A stretch of 64,000 nucleotides of DNA, taken from assembly GCA_949752745.1 (NCBI GenBank), contig OX457026.1, positions 47,253,256-47,317,255 of the forward strand, read 5' to 3'. Position 1 is the stretch's first letter. Each line of letters begins with the position of its first letter. The position numbers and the translations under genes are program-made. The DNA is from Protula sp. h YS-2021. Taxonomy: Eukaryota; Annelida; Polychaeta; Sabellida; Serpulidae. The notes below the pieces were generated by a model. The model was given only the letters and a program-made list of their open reading frames with translations. It searched no databases and was not told the origin of the DNA. This document shows positions 53,991 to 64,000 of this stretch, piece by piece.

Positions 53991-54779
53991 TTTTTTTTTT
54001 TTTGCTAACCATCATCCTCCACACGCCCCCCCCCCCCGCCCCCAGCTATTTACTGTAGGTCCGAATATAAACACAACTCTAACCCTTTTACCCAAGGCAA
54101 CGGTAGCAGTCTGTACCCTAAGTGTAGTTATAGCCATGATAGACTACTTTGTCTTCGCACATTCCCATCGGCCAAATAGCACTAGGAAGGCATTCTTCAT
54201 AGCTGCGCATCAGAGATCACGCACCTCGGTGGGAGAAGGGGGAGGCATTTCGTAGGCAAAATGGTGAGCTGCTCCTCATAACACAAGATATCAGACGACC
54301 AAATTTAATAGCGAAAAATGCTTCTGCACACAATGCTAATCGATACAGCATGGCTCGTATATATAGCACATCTTGGCAACCTAATCAAGTATGCGGCGAA
54401 AAAAAATCAATAGCTAGAGCTGCTTAGAGCCATAATACGACAATAGCAGTCCATGACCTCGTAGATAACGACACCATCATGCACCGCAACTGACACTGAC
54501 CCCTGACTGAGTGGCATGTTACGTAACAACCACAGATGAGAAATGCACAAAAAGCTCAATTTCAGGCAAAAACAAATAGCAATGGACCGACAATAATGCT
54601 GTTACTGTTTTGAAGCTTTCTAAAGAATGCAGGAACACTAGAGAATCTTCGGGAAAATCTTCCGAAATCCCCAGCGCAGTTAACACCCATGCATAGATAA
54701 CAAAGCAGCCAAAAATGGGGAGGTTGGGGTGGGGGGGGGAGCTGTTGACGTTATGCACCTTTCTTGATTTTCTATACGA

Positions 54780-56240
54780 GTTCAATAATGTTTAATAAAA
54801 CCGTGTGACCTATCCGAGGAATAACTACACCAAATTTAAAGTCGATCCGACTTTCCGATGTCGAGATATTTTGCTTAAGAACAGATAATTTTTTACCTGT
54901 CAAAAGTTGAAACAGTCGTCTGACTGAACCAAGGAATATCCATATAAAATTTTAAGTCGATATGACTTTCCGTTATCGAGATAATATGTATAAAAGATCT
55001 GGTTCAAAATATACACATTTTACGCGATGACGTCATACGCCGCTTTCGTTCGTTCTACTCGTGAAAAATATTTAGAGTTTCTTTCGGACCTACCAAGCAA
55101 TAATTCAAAGTTTCAGCTTTCTCCGGCGTCCAGCAGCTAAGTAATTTCGCACACAAGATTTTTACGCAATGACGTCATACACCCGCCCTAATCACGTGAC
55201 GCGCCAAAAATTGATAGAACAGTCCGGCTGACCCAAGGAATATTCATATAAAATTTGAAGTCGATAGGACTTTCCGTTATCGAGATATTTTGCACACAAG
55301 ACCTTGTTTATAAAATAAAACATATTTTACGTGATGACGTCATACGCCGCATTCGTTCGTTCCACTCGCGAAAAAATTCTATAGAGTCTTTCGGACCTAA
55401 CAAGCAACAATCCCACCAAGTTTCAACTTTCTCCGATGTTCAGCAGCTGAGAAATTTGGCACATAAGATTTTTACGTAATGACGTCATGCACCTGCCCTA
55501 ATCAGGTGACATGCGTAAAAAGTTGATAGAACCGTCCGGCTGACCCAAAGAATATCTATATAAAATTTGAAGTCGATAGGACTTTCCGTTATCGAGATAT
55601 TTTGCACACAAGACCTTGTTTATAATATATACATATTTTACGTGATGACGTCATACGCCACATTCGTTCGTTCTACTCGCGAAAAAAATATATAGGGTCT
55701 TTCGGACCAACCAAGCAACAATTCCACCAAGTTTCAACTTTCTCCGATGTTCAGCGGCTGAGATATTTCGCACACAAGATTTTTGCGTAATGACGTCATA
55801 CGCCTGCCTTAATCATCTGACATGCGCTAAAAATTGATAGAACCCGCCGACTGACCCAAGGAATATTGATATAAAATTTGAAGTCGATAGGACTTTCCGT
55901 TATCGAGATATTTTGCACACAAGATCTTGTTCAAAATATATACATATTCTGCGTGATGACGTCATACGCCGCATTCGTTCGTTCTACTCGCGAAAAAAAT
56001 CTACAGAGTCTTTCGGACCAACCAAGCAACAATCCCACCAAGTTTCAACTTTCTCCGATGTTCAGTGGCTGAGAAATTTCGCACACAAAATTTTTACGTA
56101 ATGACGTCATACGCTTGCCCTAATGACGTGACATGCCTCAAAAGTTGATAGAACCGTCCGACCTTACCAAGGAATAATTCGATCAAGTTTGAAGTCGATC
56201 CGACGTTTCGTTCTCGAGATATCTTGCACACAACACTTTG
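54780..56240. repeat. ~310-bp tandem repeats inside the inserted element
   Basis: 'gaagtcgataggactttccg' recurs at about 55255, 55568, 55878 and 56190, with diverged copies at 54840 and 54950. Each unit holds 'gatgacgtcatacgcc', 'cgttcgttctactcgcgaaaa' and 'agtttcaactttctccgatg'. Non-coding. Confidence 0.9.
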
Positions 56241-56255
56241 TTCACAACAGACTGA

Positions 56256-56313
56256 CACACACACACACACACACACACAGACACACACACACACGTACAC
56301 ACATACACACACA
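56256..56313. repeat. (AC)n microsatellite
   Basis: Nearly pure AC with G interruptions, next to the terminal hairpin of the inserted element. Confidence 0.95.
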
Positions 56314-56360
56314 CAGAACGTACAAACACTATATGTCTCCCCTTGGTCGGGGAGACATAA

Positions 56361-56643
56361 ATACACATTATATCATTCTGTTTAAAAATCCTAGAGACAG
56401 TCAACAAATAAGTACATTAGCGCGGCAGATGTATCCTGGAAGATCTCAATTTCTCATACAAGCATATCAAGATGTTATCAGCAAACCACATGACTATTTA
56501 TTCATTGAGTTAAAACTAAAGACAAATGATCAACTGCGTATTCGCAAGGCACTATACCAAAAGATACATATTATGCATATATTGATAAAGTAGTGTATGA
56601 ACAAGAACCAAGTCACTTAACCATTCGCAGTCAAGATGTCTAA
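56361..56643 (+). pseudogene. Polinton packaging ATPase, copy 2, 3' part
   Basis: Resumes exactly where 53501 broke off: 'THYIILFKNPRDSQQISTLA' to the stop overlapping the next ATG at 56636. Confidence 0.8.
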
Positions 56644-56961
56644 ACTTATTCAAGCTAACAGCCTTTTCCTCACTTGCTCCCACACAGTGGGCCTAAACGA
56701 CGTAAATCCTTGCTACAGCAAGCTACTAAGGAGGAATTAACTAGCTTATTTGAAATTTGTTTGAATATATTGCGAGGACATTTGCCCTTAAGCTCAAAAA
56801 GGTACCAGGAATTTAAGCGTGAGCGTCATACCCTACGCATCCTAGCAGATAAGAAGATATCACTTCAAAGAAAAAGGAAGTTGATCAATCAGAAAGGAGG
56901 ATTCACTGGAGCTATTGCTAAATTTGCATTACCCTTGTTAGCTCAGTTGCTGTTAAAATGA
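56636..56961 (+). pseudogene. Small GGF-motif Polinton protein, copy 2
   Basis: Same sequence and same N-terminal frameshift as copy 1 (51554-51879); tail 'KGGFTGAIAKFALPLLAQLL'. Confidence 0.6.
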
Positions 56962-57517
56962 AACATACTTTGAAAATGGATGTCATTCCTGAATATAAAT
57001 ATAGAATGTTATTAGAAAAGAAAGATGGTGGAATTAAAACAAAAGCAAATAAACTTTAAGGTGTGAAACGAACTCGTGAAAAGGCAATGGAAATGTCTCA
57101 ACTTCTTGGTCGTTATTTACGAACAAGTCAAATCACAACAACAAAAGTCTGTTACATCATCTGAAAATGAAACAGAAAAATTAATATTTCTAAACAATTT
57201 TCAACCTATCTATCATGGAAAAGTAACACAAATTTAGCAGAACTTAAGAAATATGGTACAAAATGGACAGAGAAGAATGAACTTTTGTTGAAAACGGGTG
57301 ATGTCATCACAAATTCCAACATTACTGATTTGTTGAAAGAAGCATTCGCTGCCACGAGAAGAAATGAACGAGGAGAACCACCACATGGTCGATATCAGTT
57401 TACCCAGGAAATTGCAGATGCTAATATTTAAAAAACTATGTTTAGTAAAAAGACAACTCGTGAGCACATTACAAAAGAAATGAAACAGCGCCCTGAAGAC
57501 AGCTTCCTGAAGGATAG
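56958..57517 (+). pseudogene. Polinton conserved hypothetical (MKHTLK type), copy 2
   Basis: Differs from 51876-52435 by only one or two bases, with the same stops. ATGA overlap with the GGF gene. Confidence 0.55.
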
Positions 57518-57757
57518 GAAAATTTTTATCATTGTTTAAAGTGTTATGTTGTGGTCAAGAAAAAGAAAAGGAAAACTAAAAATCCTGTAAAAGTAAGGTG
57601 TGCAAGTGCCTGTTGTGAAGGAGAAGTAATAGCCAGCAACACTTTAGACCATGTGACCATGTAGACAATGGCGCGCCGTAGTGTAAATGGCGCGCCATGC
57701 ACAAAATGATGTATATACGCTTCTAGACCGTCAACGCACATATACGATCTAGTCATC

Positions 57758-58567
57758 ATGGAGTCAACAAGTTTTTAGAATACTTTGCCTAGCAATGCTA
57801 GTATGAACTATTGTCCCAACAACAAGGCTTCTACTTACCAAATTCATATGCCTCGAACCATCTATCTGAAAGGAAAATATGAAGTGGCCTTAGCTGAAAT
57901 TCAATAACCACATACATGGACAACCATGAGACATGATATTCAATATCCACATACATGGACAACCATGAGACATGGAATGGACTATTCTATTCACTATCGA
58001 CAACAACCACTTGCAGATGCTGTTCTTGGCACAGTCACTATTCCTTATTTTTACTATAGACCCATAGCTGAAATATGTACTACAGTCAATGAAGAAGTGG
58101 TTAATTCTATGAAGGATGAACTTAAACAAGCTATTCGGATAAAGTATGATAGGGTTAGACCACAAGTTTTTCTTTTACGAATTATAACTTTGAAGTTGAC
58201 ATTCTTCGCTGGAATAGCTGTGATTTTAGGATTAATACCAGATCAATGGTATGGACAATCTGGCCCTGCTGAACATAAAGCAGATGTGAAACAGGGATTT
58301 TATACACTTTATGTGTATCGCAGTATTTGTGAAACACAAGTTGTTGGAGATTATTATGTTCCTTTGCTACGTTCTGTCCCCATTCAAGGTGATGATGGTG
58401 ATATTATCATGAAAACCTATGGTGAACTTCATTATGTTCTTGTAAACACATCCACATTTGGCAGAAATTTGAAAGAAATAAATATTTAGGATGACACAAG
58501 GCATTATGTCACATTTCAAACTGAAAAGGTGATCTGTAAACTTCATTTTCGACCAAAAGCATTATGA
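57758..58567 (+). pseudogene. Penton (minor capsid) protein of Polinton D
   Basis: ATG at 57758. Early stops lie near 57776 and 57906, next to a tandem duplication of 'acatacatggacaaccatgagacatg' (57909-57972). From 57926 the frame is open: 'HYRQQPLADAVLGTVTIPYF', 'IKYDRVRPQVFLLRI', 'HKADVKQGFYTLYVYRSICE', 'VVGDYYVPLLRSVPI'. A TAG at ~58487-58489 is followed in the same frame by 'RHYVTFQTEKVICKLHFRP'. These are hallmarks of the single-jelly-roll penton of Polintons/adintoviruses. Its stop overlaps the next ATG (ATGA). Confidence 0.85.
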
Positions 58568-58752
58568 AAGCATACACACAAGATCCATCTGCATATCGCA
58601 ACCATTTTCGTCGTGTTACGGGCCGAGTTGCACAGCATGTGATTGGTGATGTGTTGGTAGGATAAAAGAGAGTGCAATCGACGAAACGTGGAGGAAGACG
58701 AAAAGCAGCCAGACGGATAACATCAACAAAACATAACAAATGCATTTTTTGA
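58564..58752 (+). pseudogene. Small basic protein between penton and major capsid
   Basis: ATG overlapping the penton stop. About 62 codons with one in-frame TAA after 'GDVLVG'. The second half is very basic ('STKRGGRRKAARRITSTKHN'). It ends two bases before the major capsid ATG. The position and charge suggest a DNA-binding core or capsid-cement protein; homology not established. Confidence 0.5.
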
Positions 58753-58754
58753 AA

Positions 58755-59913
58755 ATGTCTTTAATTCATAATCATTCATGTGAACGCAGTCTTTCTCGAT
58801 TGGAATGGTTTCACATACCACCAACGCAAACTGCTGTAGAAAAAAGTTATAATATAGACTATCAACCACTGACTATCATTAGAGAGGGCGCTCCAATAGA
58901 ATTTTACATTCCTACAAGTACAGAAGAATATCTAGATTTAAAGAACAGCAAACTTCACATTGTATGCTGTAAAGGGTGATGGAACAGCCTGCGGTGCAGA
59001 TGATAATGTATTACGCATCAATGATTTGTTTAATGGGAGATGGTCCAATATTGAATTATTTCTAAATGATCGATTGGTATCACATAGTAACAATACCCAT
59101 GGTTATACCATCAGTATTTCTCACCTCATTCATGACTCGGAAGAAAGTCTCAATTCTGAGCGCTCTATGCGTCTCATGTATAAGGATACTGCCCGGTCAA
59201 TGAATGCTTATGAGGTGAAAAGAGCTAATCATGAAAGATATTATCAGGGTTTCATGTAAATCCTGACGGTGGTGATCTAGCCGAGCAAGGAAATAATGGT
59301 TTACATAATCGCTATTTGCATACGCGTCTCAGCCGTGAGTTTATGCTGACAGGCGGTTCAAGGGAAGATTTGTTTGAGCAGGATCGCTATCTTTCCAAAG
59401 GCATTAGTTTGAAATTGCGTTTATATAGACAAAAAGATGAATATTTATTAATGGCTGCAAATAATACTTTTAAGGTAGACGTGAAAGAGGCATTCGCAAA
59501 GTGAGGGTTAGTCCAGTTTTTCAGTTAGGATACACAGATGCATTGATGAAAAGTCCGGCTAAGTTTCCTGTTACTAACAAAGAATATAAAATTTTGGCCA
59601 TTCCAGCAGGATTTCAATCTTTTGTGAAAGATCTTTTTGGGTCATTTACCAAAACGTATTGTCATTGGAATGTTTCATAATGAATCCTTTGCTGGACCAG
59701 CATTGAGAAATCCATACAATTTAACATCTTAACACTTAACACCTGATTATGATGGTGATGACCACTACCCCTTATCAAACATGGAAACTTGCTGCTGGAG
59801 ATGAATTTTGCCGGGGCCTTGCAAAATACAGTCAATGGCATAGTCTATGCTGAATTTAATAACATTACTGAAATAAGTGCAAATCGCAGCATTCAATTCG
59901 ACTACCAGTCATG
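58755..59913 (+). pseudogene. Major capsid protein of Polinton D (double jelly roll)
   Basis: ATG at 58755. The N-terminus 'RLEWFHIPPTQTAVEKSYNI', 'APIEFYIPTSTEEYLDLKNS' is typical of 'F54H12.2-like' Polinton capsids. 'NGRWSNIELFLNDRLVSHSN' and 'SERSMRLMYKDTARSMN' follow. Frameshifts near 58970, 59255 and 59500, and a ~220-bp deletion near 59728 relative to element C, inactivate it. It ends 'NRSIQFDYQS' overlapping the protease start. Confidence 0.88.
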
Positions 59914-60257
59914 AACTCAAAGCAGATCAATGCCATATTGACCCGTGATTGGATGACAAAAGACTTGTTTGAACCAGGAGAGCATTGGGTGGCAGTGTAT
60001 TTTGACAAAGACCCTGTAGAATATTTTGACTTATGGACTTTTACTTCTAGATAACTGTTTAGAAAGGTTTTTAGGTAATGACTATATGTATAATTGCATA
60101 CCATTACAAACACTGATATCATCAACATGTGGTTTTTTATTGTGTATATTATATATTGCATAGAGCTAGATATCATAGTATGCTTGATATTGTAAGTATA
60201 TTGAAAAGAAGTGATGGTGATTTTGTATATAGACATTATAAATCATTACTTTATTGA
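59911..60257 (+). pseudogene. Adenain-like protease of Polinton D, broken
   Basis: Same start as 26817 but with a ~70-bp deletion before the catalytic His. 'GEHWVAVYFDKDPVEYFD' is retained, and frameshifts disrupt the segment after Asp and around 'STCGF'. The C-terminus is recognisable to 60257. Confidence 0.8.
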
Positions 60258-60379
60258 AGTTGTATTAGTTGTACTAGTTAAGTTGTGGGTGATTGTTAAT
60301 GTCATTTTATTACAAACTAAAAGACAGTTTTATACAGCTTTCTTTTTATAGTCTTATAAATTATTTATATGTCAATCAA

Positions 60380-60690
60380 TTATTTTACAAACTTTTACAG
60401 ACACATTCAATACATGTTAAACTATTATTTAACAAACTTTTTTACAAATGCATTCAATATATTGATAAATGAATGCCATTCATTGCGTTCTAAATTAATA
60501 TATGTATCATAGACATTATACCCACATTTGTAAATGCTATGAAAACTCACATAACTCACATTACCAAAATTTATAATTTTAACAGTGTTCAGACAGTTTT
60601 AGTTCATATCCATCTTCATTCATGCCTATGGCCATCACCATAACCTACATAGGATGTGTCAGCTCAATGAACTTGTTAACCCCCATGAAA
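60380..60690 (-). pseudogene. PC4-like small protein (copy of 27360-27644), broken
   Basis: Base-level match to 27360-27680 with several indels (for example around 60560-60595). No long frame survives. Confidence 0.6.
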
Positions 60691-60711
60691 TGTACTCTTT
60701 CCTCATTGAAT

Positions 60712-61002
60712 TCAAGGGTCAGGGTCTTCCCAATCCAATGCTTCTAGCAGAGCGTTCCATTCCACTGTGCTCAGGGTGATGTAGTCGTAGTGTTCTGTAA
60801 GCTCGTCATGTTGGCGAAATTGTACAAACACGTCTAGACAGTTCTTAGTCTCGCACACTTGTAAATCATTTGAGAATACAACGAGAAAGCCAAGTATCCT
60901 CAGCTTCTCTAGATGGTCCTTCAACACGGATTGTTCTTCAGGTGATAGTATGATATACTTTCCAAAATGTCTTAGCACAACGTCATCACATGCGTTTCTC
61001 AT
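60712..61002 (-). CDS. PC4-like protein (fourth type), open in D
   Basis: 96 residues from ATG 61002 (the frame is open ~27 codons further upstream without ATG). 'GKYIILSPEEQSVLKDHLEK', 'LRILGFLVVFSN', 'DVFVQFRQHDELTEHYDYIT' and 'LSTVEWNALLEAL'. The last part has the PC4-type 'YI.LS..EW..LL'. Only its tail survives in C (27695-27780). Probable ssDNA-binding-like fold; function inferred only. Confidence 0.5.
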   Translation of the reverse strand: MRNACDDVVLRHFGKYIILSPEEQSVLKDHLEKLRILGFLVVFSNDLQVCETKNCLDVFVQFRQHDELTEHYDYITLSTVEWNALLEALDWEDPDP

Positions 61003-61103
61003 ATATGAGAATCCATCTGTAATGAGTTCACAATCTGATAAAAGTCCTCAATCTCGTTCAACAGCTGGATCAGCTATGAGCTTTTATTGTCTGTGAAGAC
61101 TAT

Positions 61104-61443
61104 TTATGCTCGGATGATGGCGAAGAGTAGATGTTGTATAGCCTCTAAGAATCGTAAGACTGCGCGCCAACTCTTCATATCAAAGTCAATTAATGATGTA
61201 TATTGAGTATCTGGCAACTCCATCATAATCCTCTGAATAATCCTGTAAAAGATTTTTCCAGAATCTAACACGTATGTCAGAATTATGCCCAACCACTAAC
61301 ACTTCAACATCATTTTCAAGTTTATATTTAAGCCCAGTTTTAAACGGTATGTTTTTAACGTCTTTCTACACTTCAGGCTTAAACCGATAAGCAGAATTTA
61401 TCACCACTTCATTCATGCCATTTACAGTGAAGTAAGCACCACC
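61104..61443 (-). pseudogene. PC4-like Polinton protein (copy of 27780-28184), broken
   Basis: Retains 'SLIDFDMKSWRAVLRFLEA' near the end and matches 27780-28184 elsewhere with small deletions and frameshifts. Start codon region mutated near 61455. Confidence 0.6.
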
Positions 61444-61478
61444 GTTAAACACTAAGCAGTCAGGATGGCAGCACCCTT

Positions 61479-61809
61479 TTATGGGGTGTCTTGTATTCGA
61501 AGCCTTTTATCAACTTCTTTCACCTTGTTCTTCAACATTTTCCTTTCAGGTATTGTCAGCAAAATATCCTTTTTCGTAGGACGATTTCTTCCAGACACCT
61601 CATCTCTGAGGTACTTGCGAATGTTTAAAACTCCTTCATTGCTTTGCTTTCCTACAGAAAGCATTCCCTCCCACGACTGTGGTGTTGGCGGGATCTCCAC
61701 TTTCAATTTCTTGGTGGTGGTATTGATAGGATTTACTTTTATATCTTTGGCTGTATCAGCAAGAGTAGCACTTAACAGTTGCAGATCTCTTACGATTTCC
61801 AACTTCCAT
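61479..61809 (-). pseudogene. PC4/p15-like protein of Polinton D, frameshifted
   Basis: ATG at 61809, frameshift near 61770. Then 'NEGVLNIRKYLRDEVSGRNR', 'PTKKDILLTIPERKMLKN'. The Trp of the PC4 signature is replaced by Arg, and a strand before 'NEGV' is deleted. TATA-like ATTATAAAAGGG lies at about 61862-61873. Confidence 0.75.
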
Positions 61810-61940
61810 GATAACGCTTCAGTGTTTACACCTCAAATAGCTCTGAAGTTGGAGAGCCTCTCCCTTTTATAATGTCGCCTTGTAATGTTCGTGTGCCAAG
61901 GTGAAATAACCATCATAACCACATAATAAATAACCATAAT

Positions 61941-63682
61941 TCAATACTTTTCGTCGTATGGTGAGAGGGGTACTTTCATCAACTTCTCCGAGAAAAGTTG
62001 GTGGTCATGACTTTGATTAATGTGTCCTGTAGCCATCGTTTGAGTTTGGTTAAACAAACTGTCTTTATGTTGCTTATGTTTAATGCGTCTTTGACAAGCT
62101 CGAGTGATGCCTTTGGCCGTATGTTGTTCTTTCCTGCCATAAATTAAACTATACATTTTCGGCCTGAGTTCACACAAGCTCTTCAATGGGGATGCCTGCT
62201 GTCTCATCCTTCATTTTCCCAAGCACTTTTATGTTTGCGTTGGAATGCAGGAAATGATCTGGTTGATAGTCACTTGTGTCGAACAGGTCAGCATCTTGCT
62301 GCATATCCTTGTAGATATCTTCCGCTTCCATGTCACAACAGTGACTGTCGGTGTCGCTGAACAACTTGGCATTGGGTTACTTGTCCGTGATGTAATTGTA
62401 CTGAAAGTGAAACATCAGCACTATCCACAAGAAAATCCACTTTGCGTAAATGTACGGCGGTCAAATCTTCGTTGAAAATTTTGAATTTGTGGAAAGAAGG
62501 CTTGGCCACAAGTTTCTTGAACCGCTTTTCCTTGTGAGCAAGTTCAATATTCATTAGCTTTCTCACATTTTCCATGGTTTTGCCAAACACAGAGTTGTTC
62601 ATCAGTTTGAAGAAGTCTTTCTCAAACGGGTTCTTGGCCAATTTTCTCTTTTCCGTGCTCAAGGTAATGTATTTTTCCAACCATTTGCTCTGTACAAACA
62701 TGATGGCACGATACACTTTAGTGACTTTCAACCCCAGTAAGACGTACTGCTGTAAATTTTTATAATGAAGCACATATTTCTTCTTGTCACACAGGAAGCT
62801 CATGGTGAATTTAATATATTTCTCAATGGCGTTGGCAATGACTGTAATCGTTTTATTTTTGATTTTCCCAATTTCTTCCATGATCAGATGACTGCCATAG
62901 CTTTGCAAATTGTGGAAAAACACAGAAATGATAAAAGAATCTGTATCCCCCTGTTTATCCTTTCTAAGTCGGAATTGCAAGTTGCTCAGCGGTATTTGCC
63001 ATTGATATGGTCATGATCTCTCACACGATCCACTCCTAGAGGCTCATGACAAATGTAGCAATTAACGGCGTTCTTAAAATTCTCTCGGTCCTCACGAGTC
63101 ATCACCATATCCTTCGGCAGCTCTAAACCACGCACAATACGATCATGCTCATTCACCACATGGTCTAAAAAGACTTTCACAGCATTGTCTCCTCGATACA
63201 CGATGCACGGTGCACGTGTATCGTACTGGCTGACAACCACATAGGCGAAACTGTTTGGACGACGATGTTGACACTTGTCTCCTTCTTCATGCTTTTGCGT
63301 GAAACATTCAAAGTCAGCATAAATCACAAAGGTGCTCGCTGTTGTTTGGTTACATTTTAAAACTTGATGAAAGGTTCACGCGATGTGGGTTGTTACCATG
63401 AGGGCGAAGGCGAGAAAATACGGACCATAAGAAACACTTGTTATCTTCATTCTTAATGTTTAACACACCCTTCGTATTCTTCACTTTCTTCGATAGTTGG
63501 ATAAAAATGCTTGCTTCCAGAGGCAACAATGTAGCTGTATGTACTTCAGTGTACAGTATGTCATCCAGCACCCCGCCAGAGTCTTGTCGCTCATGTTCAT
63601 CAAACTTAGTAAACAATTCTTTGTGGGCTTCTGGCAAGTCCTGTCCAATATCCGCTGGATTGCACGTTGTATATATGTTGGA
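61941..63682 (-). pseudogene. DNA polymerase B of Polinton D, deleted and interrupted
   Basis: Pieces of the gene at 28614-32285. 'YADFECF' (Exo I, about 63320), the HNH-like 'RDHDHINGKYR' (63000), 'MNNSVFGKTMENVRK' (motif B, 62590) and 'FSDTDSHCC' (motif C, 62340; Leu replaced by His). A deletion near 62800 removes palm motif A and the thumb of the exonuclease-polymerase linker. At 63683 Polinton E is inserted in the N-terminal region. Confidence 0.88.
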
Positions 63683-64000
63683 AGTAGGGTGAAAATGGGG
63701 GTTCTAACGCACTTTGTGACGTCATACTGTCTGGACCGGAAGTGACGTCATACTGTCTGGACCGGAAGTGACGTCATACTGTCCGGACCGGAAGCGACGT
63801 CATATGTGTTGTCATGGCAACGAAGTAAACATGGCAACGCAGTGGTGTAGTCCTGGAAACGAAGCCTAGCCAAGCCTAGCCAAGCCTAGCCATGGTAACC
63901 TAGAAAATGAGGACCCCCCTAGCCGGCAGTCGGGACCCCCCCCCTAGCCGGCAGTCGGGACCCCCCCCCACCCAGGATCGTGATATGGCTAACTTCAAAA
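63683..64000 (+). mobile_element. Polinton E: left terminus, nested in Polinton D
   Basis: AGTAGGGTG at 63683 begins right after GTTGGA, where alignment of D to C's polymerase gene (near 31730) stops. Three copies of a 26-bp unit with CCGG(A)AAG(T/C)GACGTCA follow (63736, 63762, 63788). X-box-like 'gttgtcatggcaac', 'agcctagcca' repeats and two 'ggacccccccctagccggcagtc' units come next. The layout equals the left TIR of C. The rest is beyond the window. Confidence 0.82.

Larger units (their letters stand above)
53502..56360 (-). mobile_element. Probable non-autonomous Helentron-type element (HINE/pearl-like) in the duplicated ATPase
   Basis: Comparison with the empty paralogous site (51278) defines the insertion precisely. 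On the minus strand it lies between two T residues, starts TTATGTCTCCCC and ends CTAG. One end has a hairpin 'tatgtctccccttggtcggggagacata', next to an (AC)n tract. Inside are ~60-bp and ~310-bp tandem repeats. TT insertion without duplication, a hairpin, tandem repeats and a microsatellite fit Helentron-associated elements. No Rep/helicase is encoded. Confidence 0.6.
48928..63682 (+). mobile_element. Polinton D: left end and most genes, expanded by a duplication and two insertions
   Basis: Left terminus AGTAGCAGGGG at 48928. Plus-strand order: cargo/PC4-like gene, integrase C-terminus, ATPase, GGF, hypothetical; a second copy of these four; penton, basic protein, major capsid, protease. Then on the minus strand four PC4-like genes and DNA polymerase. 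A 2859-bp element (53502-56360) splits the second ATPase, and Polinton E interrupts the polymerase at 63683. The right end is outside the window. All large genes are broken. Confidence 0.9.

Noticed and set aside
56094..56407. Cys/Val-rich frames over the AC microsatellite
   Set aside because: Pure translation of (AC)n/(GT)n.
1..64000. tRNA and rRNA genes
   Set aside because: No stretch with a convincing cloverleaf or rRNA core was seen by eye. A covariance-model scan would be needed to exclude short ones.

Overview
The window is repeat-rich animal DNA, most likely from a marine invertebrate. A bivalve mollusc or another lophotrochozoan is my best guess, but the window alone does not settle this. 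It carries spliced exons of a receptor guanylyl cyclase gene, several Maverick/Polinton elements (virus-like DNA transposons), DIRS-like tyrosine-recombinase retroelements, a Tc1-like transposon and a probable Helentron-type element. There are no bacterial operons or ribosome binding sites. Nearly all long open frames belong to mobile elements, and most carry stops or frameshifts.

Host gene. Four exons on the minus strand (35417-35494, 17696-17800, 14460-14531, 11017-11182) have AG/GT splice sites and compatible phases. Together they encode much of the kinase-homology domain of a natriuretic-peptide-receptor-like guanylyl cyclase. The large introns hold Polinton fragments A (12085-13869) and B (18056-22933), the whole of element C (23498-34287) and a stray polymerase fragment (14815-15478).

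Polintons. Five termini or elements are recognised. A and B keep only their right ends. C is bounded by ~190-bp terminal inverted repeats and a perfect 6-bp target duplication (TGCCGC), but lacks integrase, ATPase, penton and the front of the capsid gene. D starts at 48928 and fills the rest of the window. E starts at 63683, inside the polymerase gene of D, and runs off the end. Combined gene order from the left end is: variable cargo, PC4-like/Cys-rich gene, (NADAR-like gene in B), integrase C-terminus with chromodomain, packaging ATPase, small GGF-motif protein, coiled-coil hypothetical, penton (minor capsid), small basic protein, major capsid, adenain-like protease. Then, on the opposite strand, come three or four PC4-like proteins and a protein-primed type B DNA polymerase. 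Element C adds a Cys-rich protein and a divergently transcribed RING protein next to the right end. The ends share G-tracts of one polarity and, in most, ETS-CRE composite motifs (CCGGAAGTGACGTCA-like).

Other regions. 641-7135 is a ~165-190 bp satellite with higher-order duplications. 7225-9560 and 38016-41840 hold remnants of one DIRS-like family, the second with RNase H and recombinase but no visible reverse transcriptase core. 43927-45224 is a Tc1-like element with TIRs and TA duplication; its 3' half plus flank is amplified into three 758-bp tandem units. In D a ~2.2-kb block is duplicated, and one copy is split by a 2859-bp element inserted at a TT dinucleotide (53502-56360).
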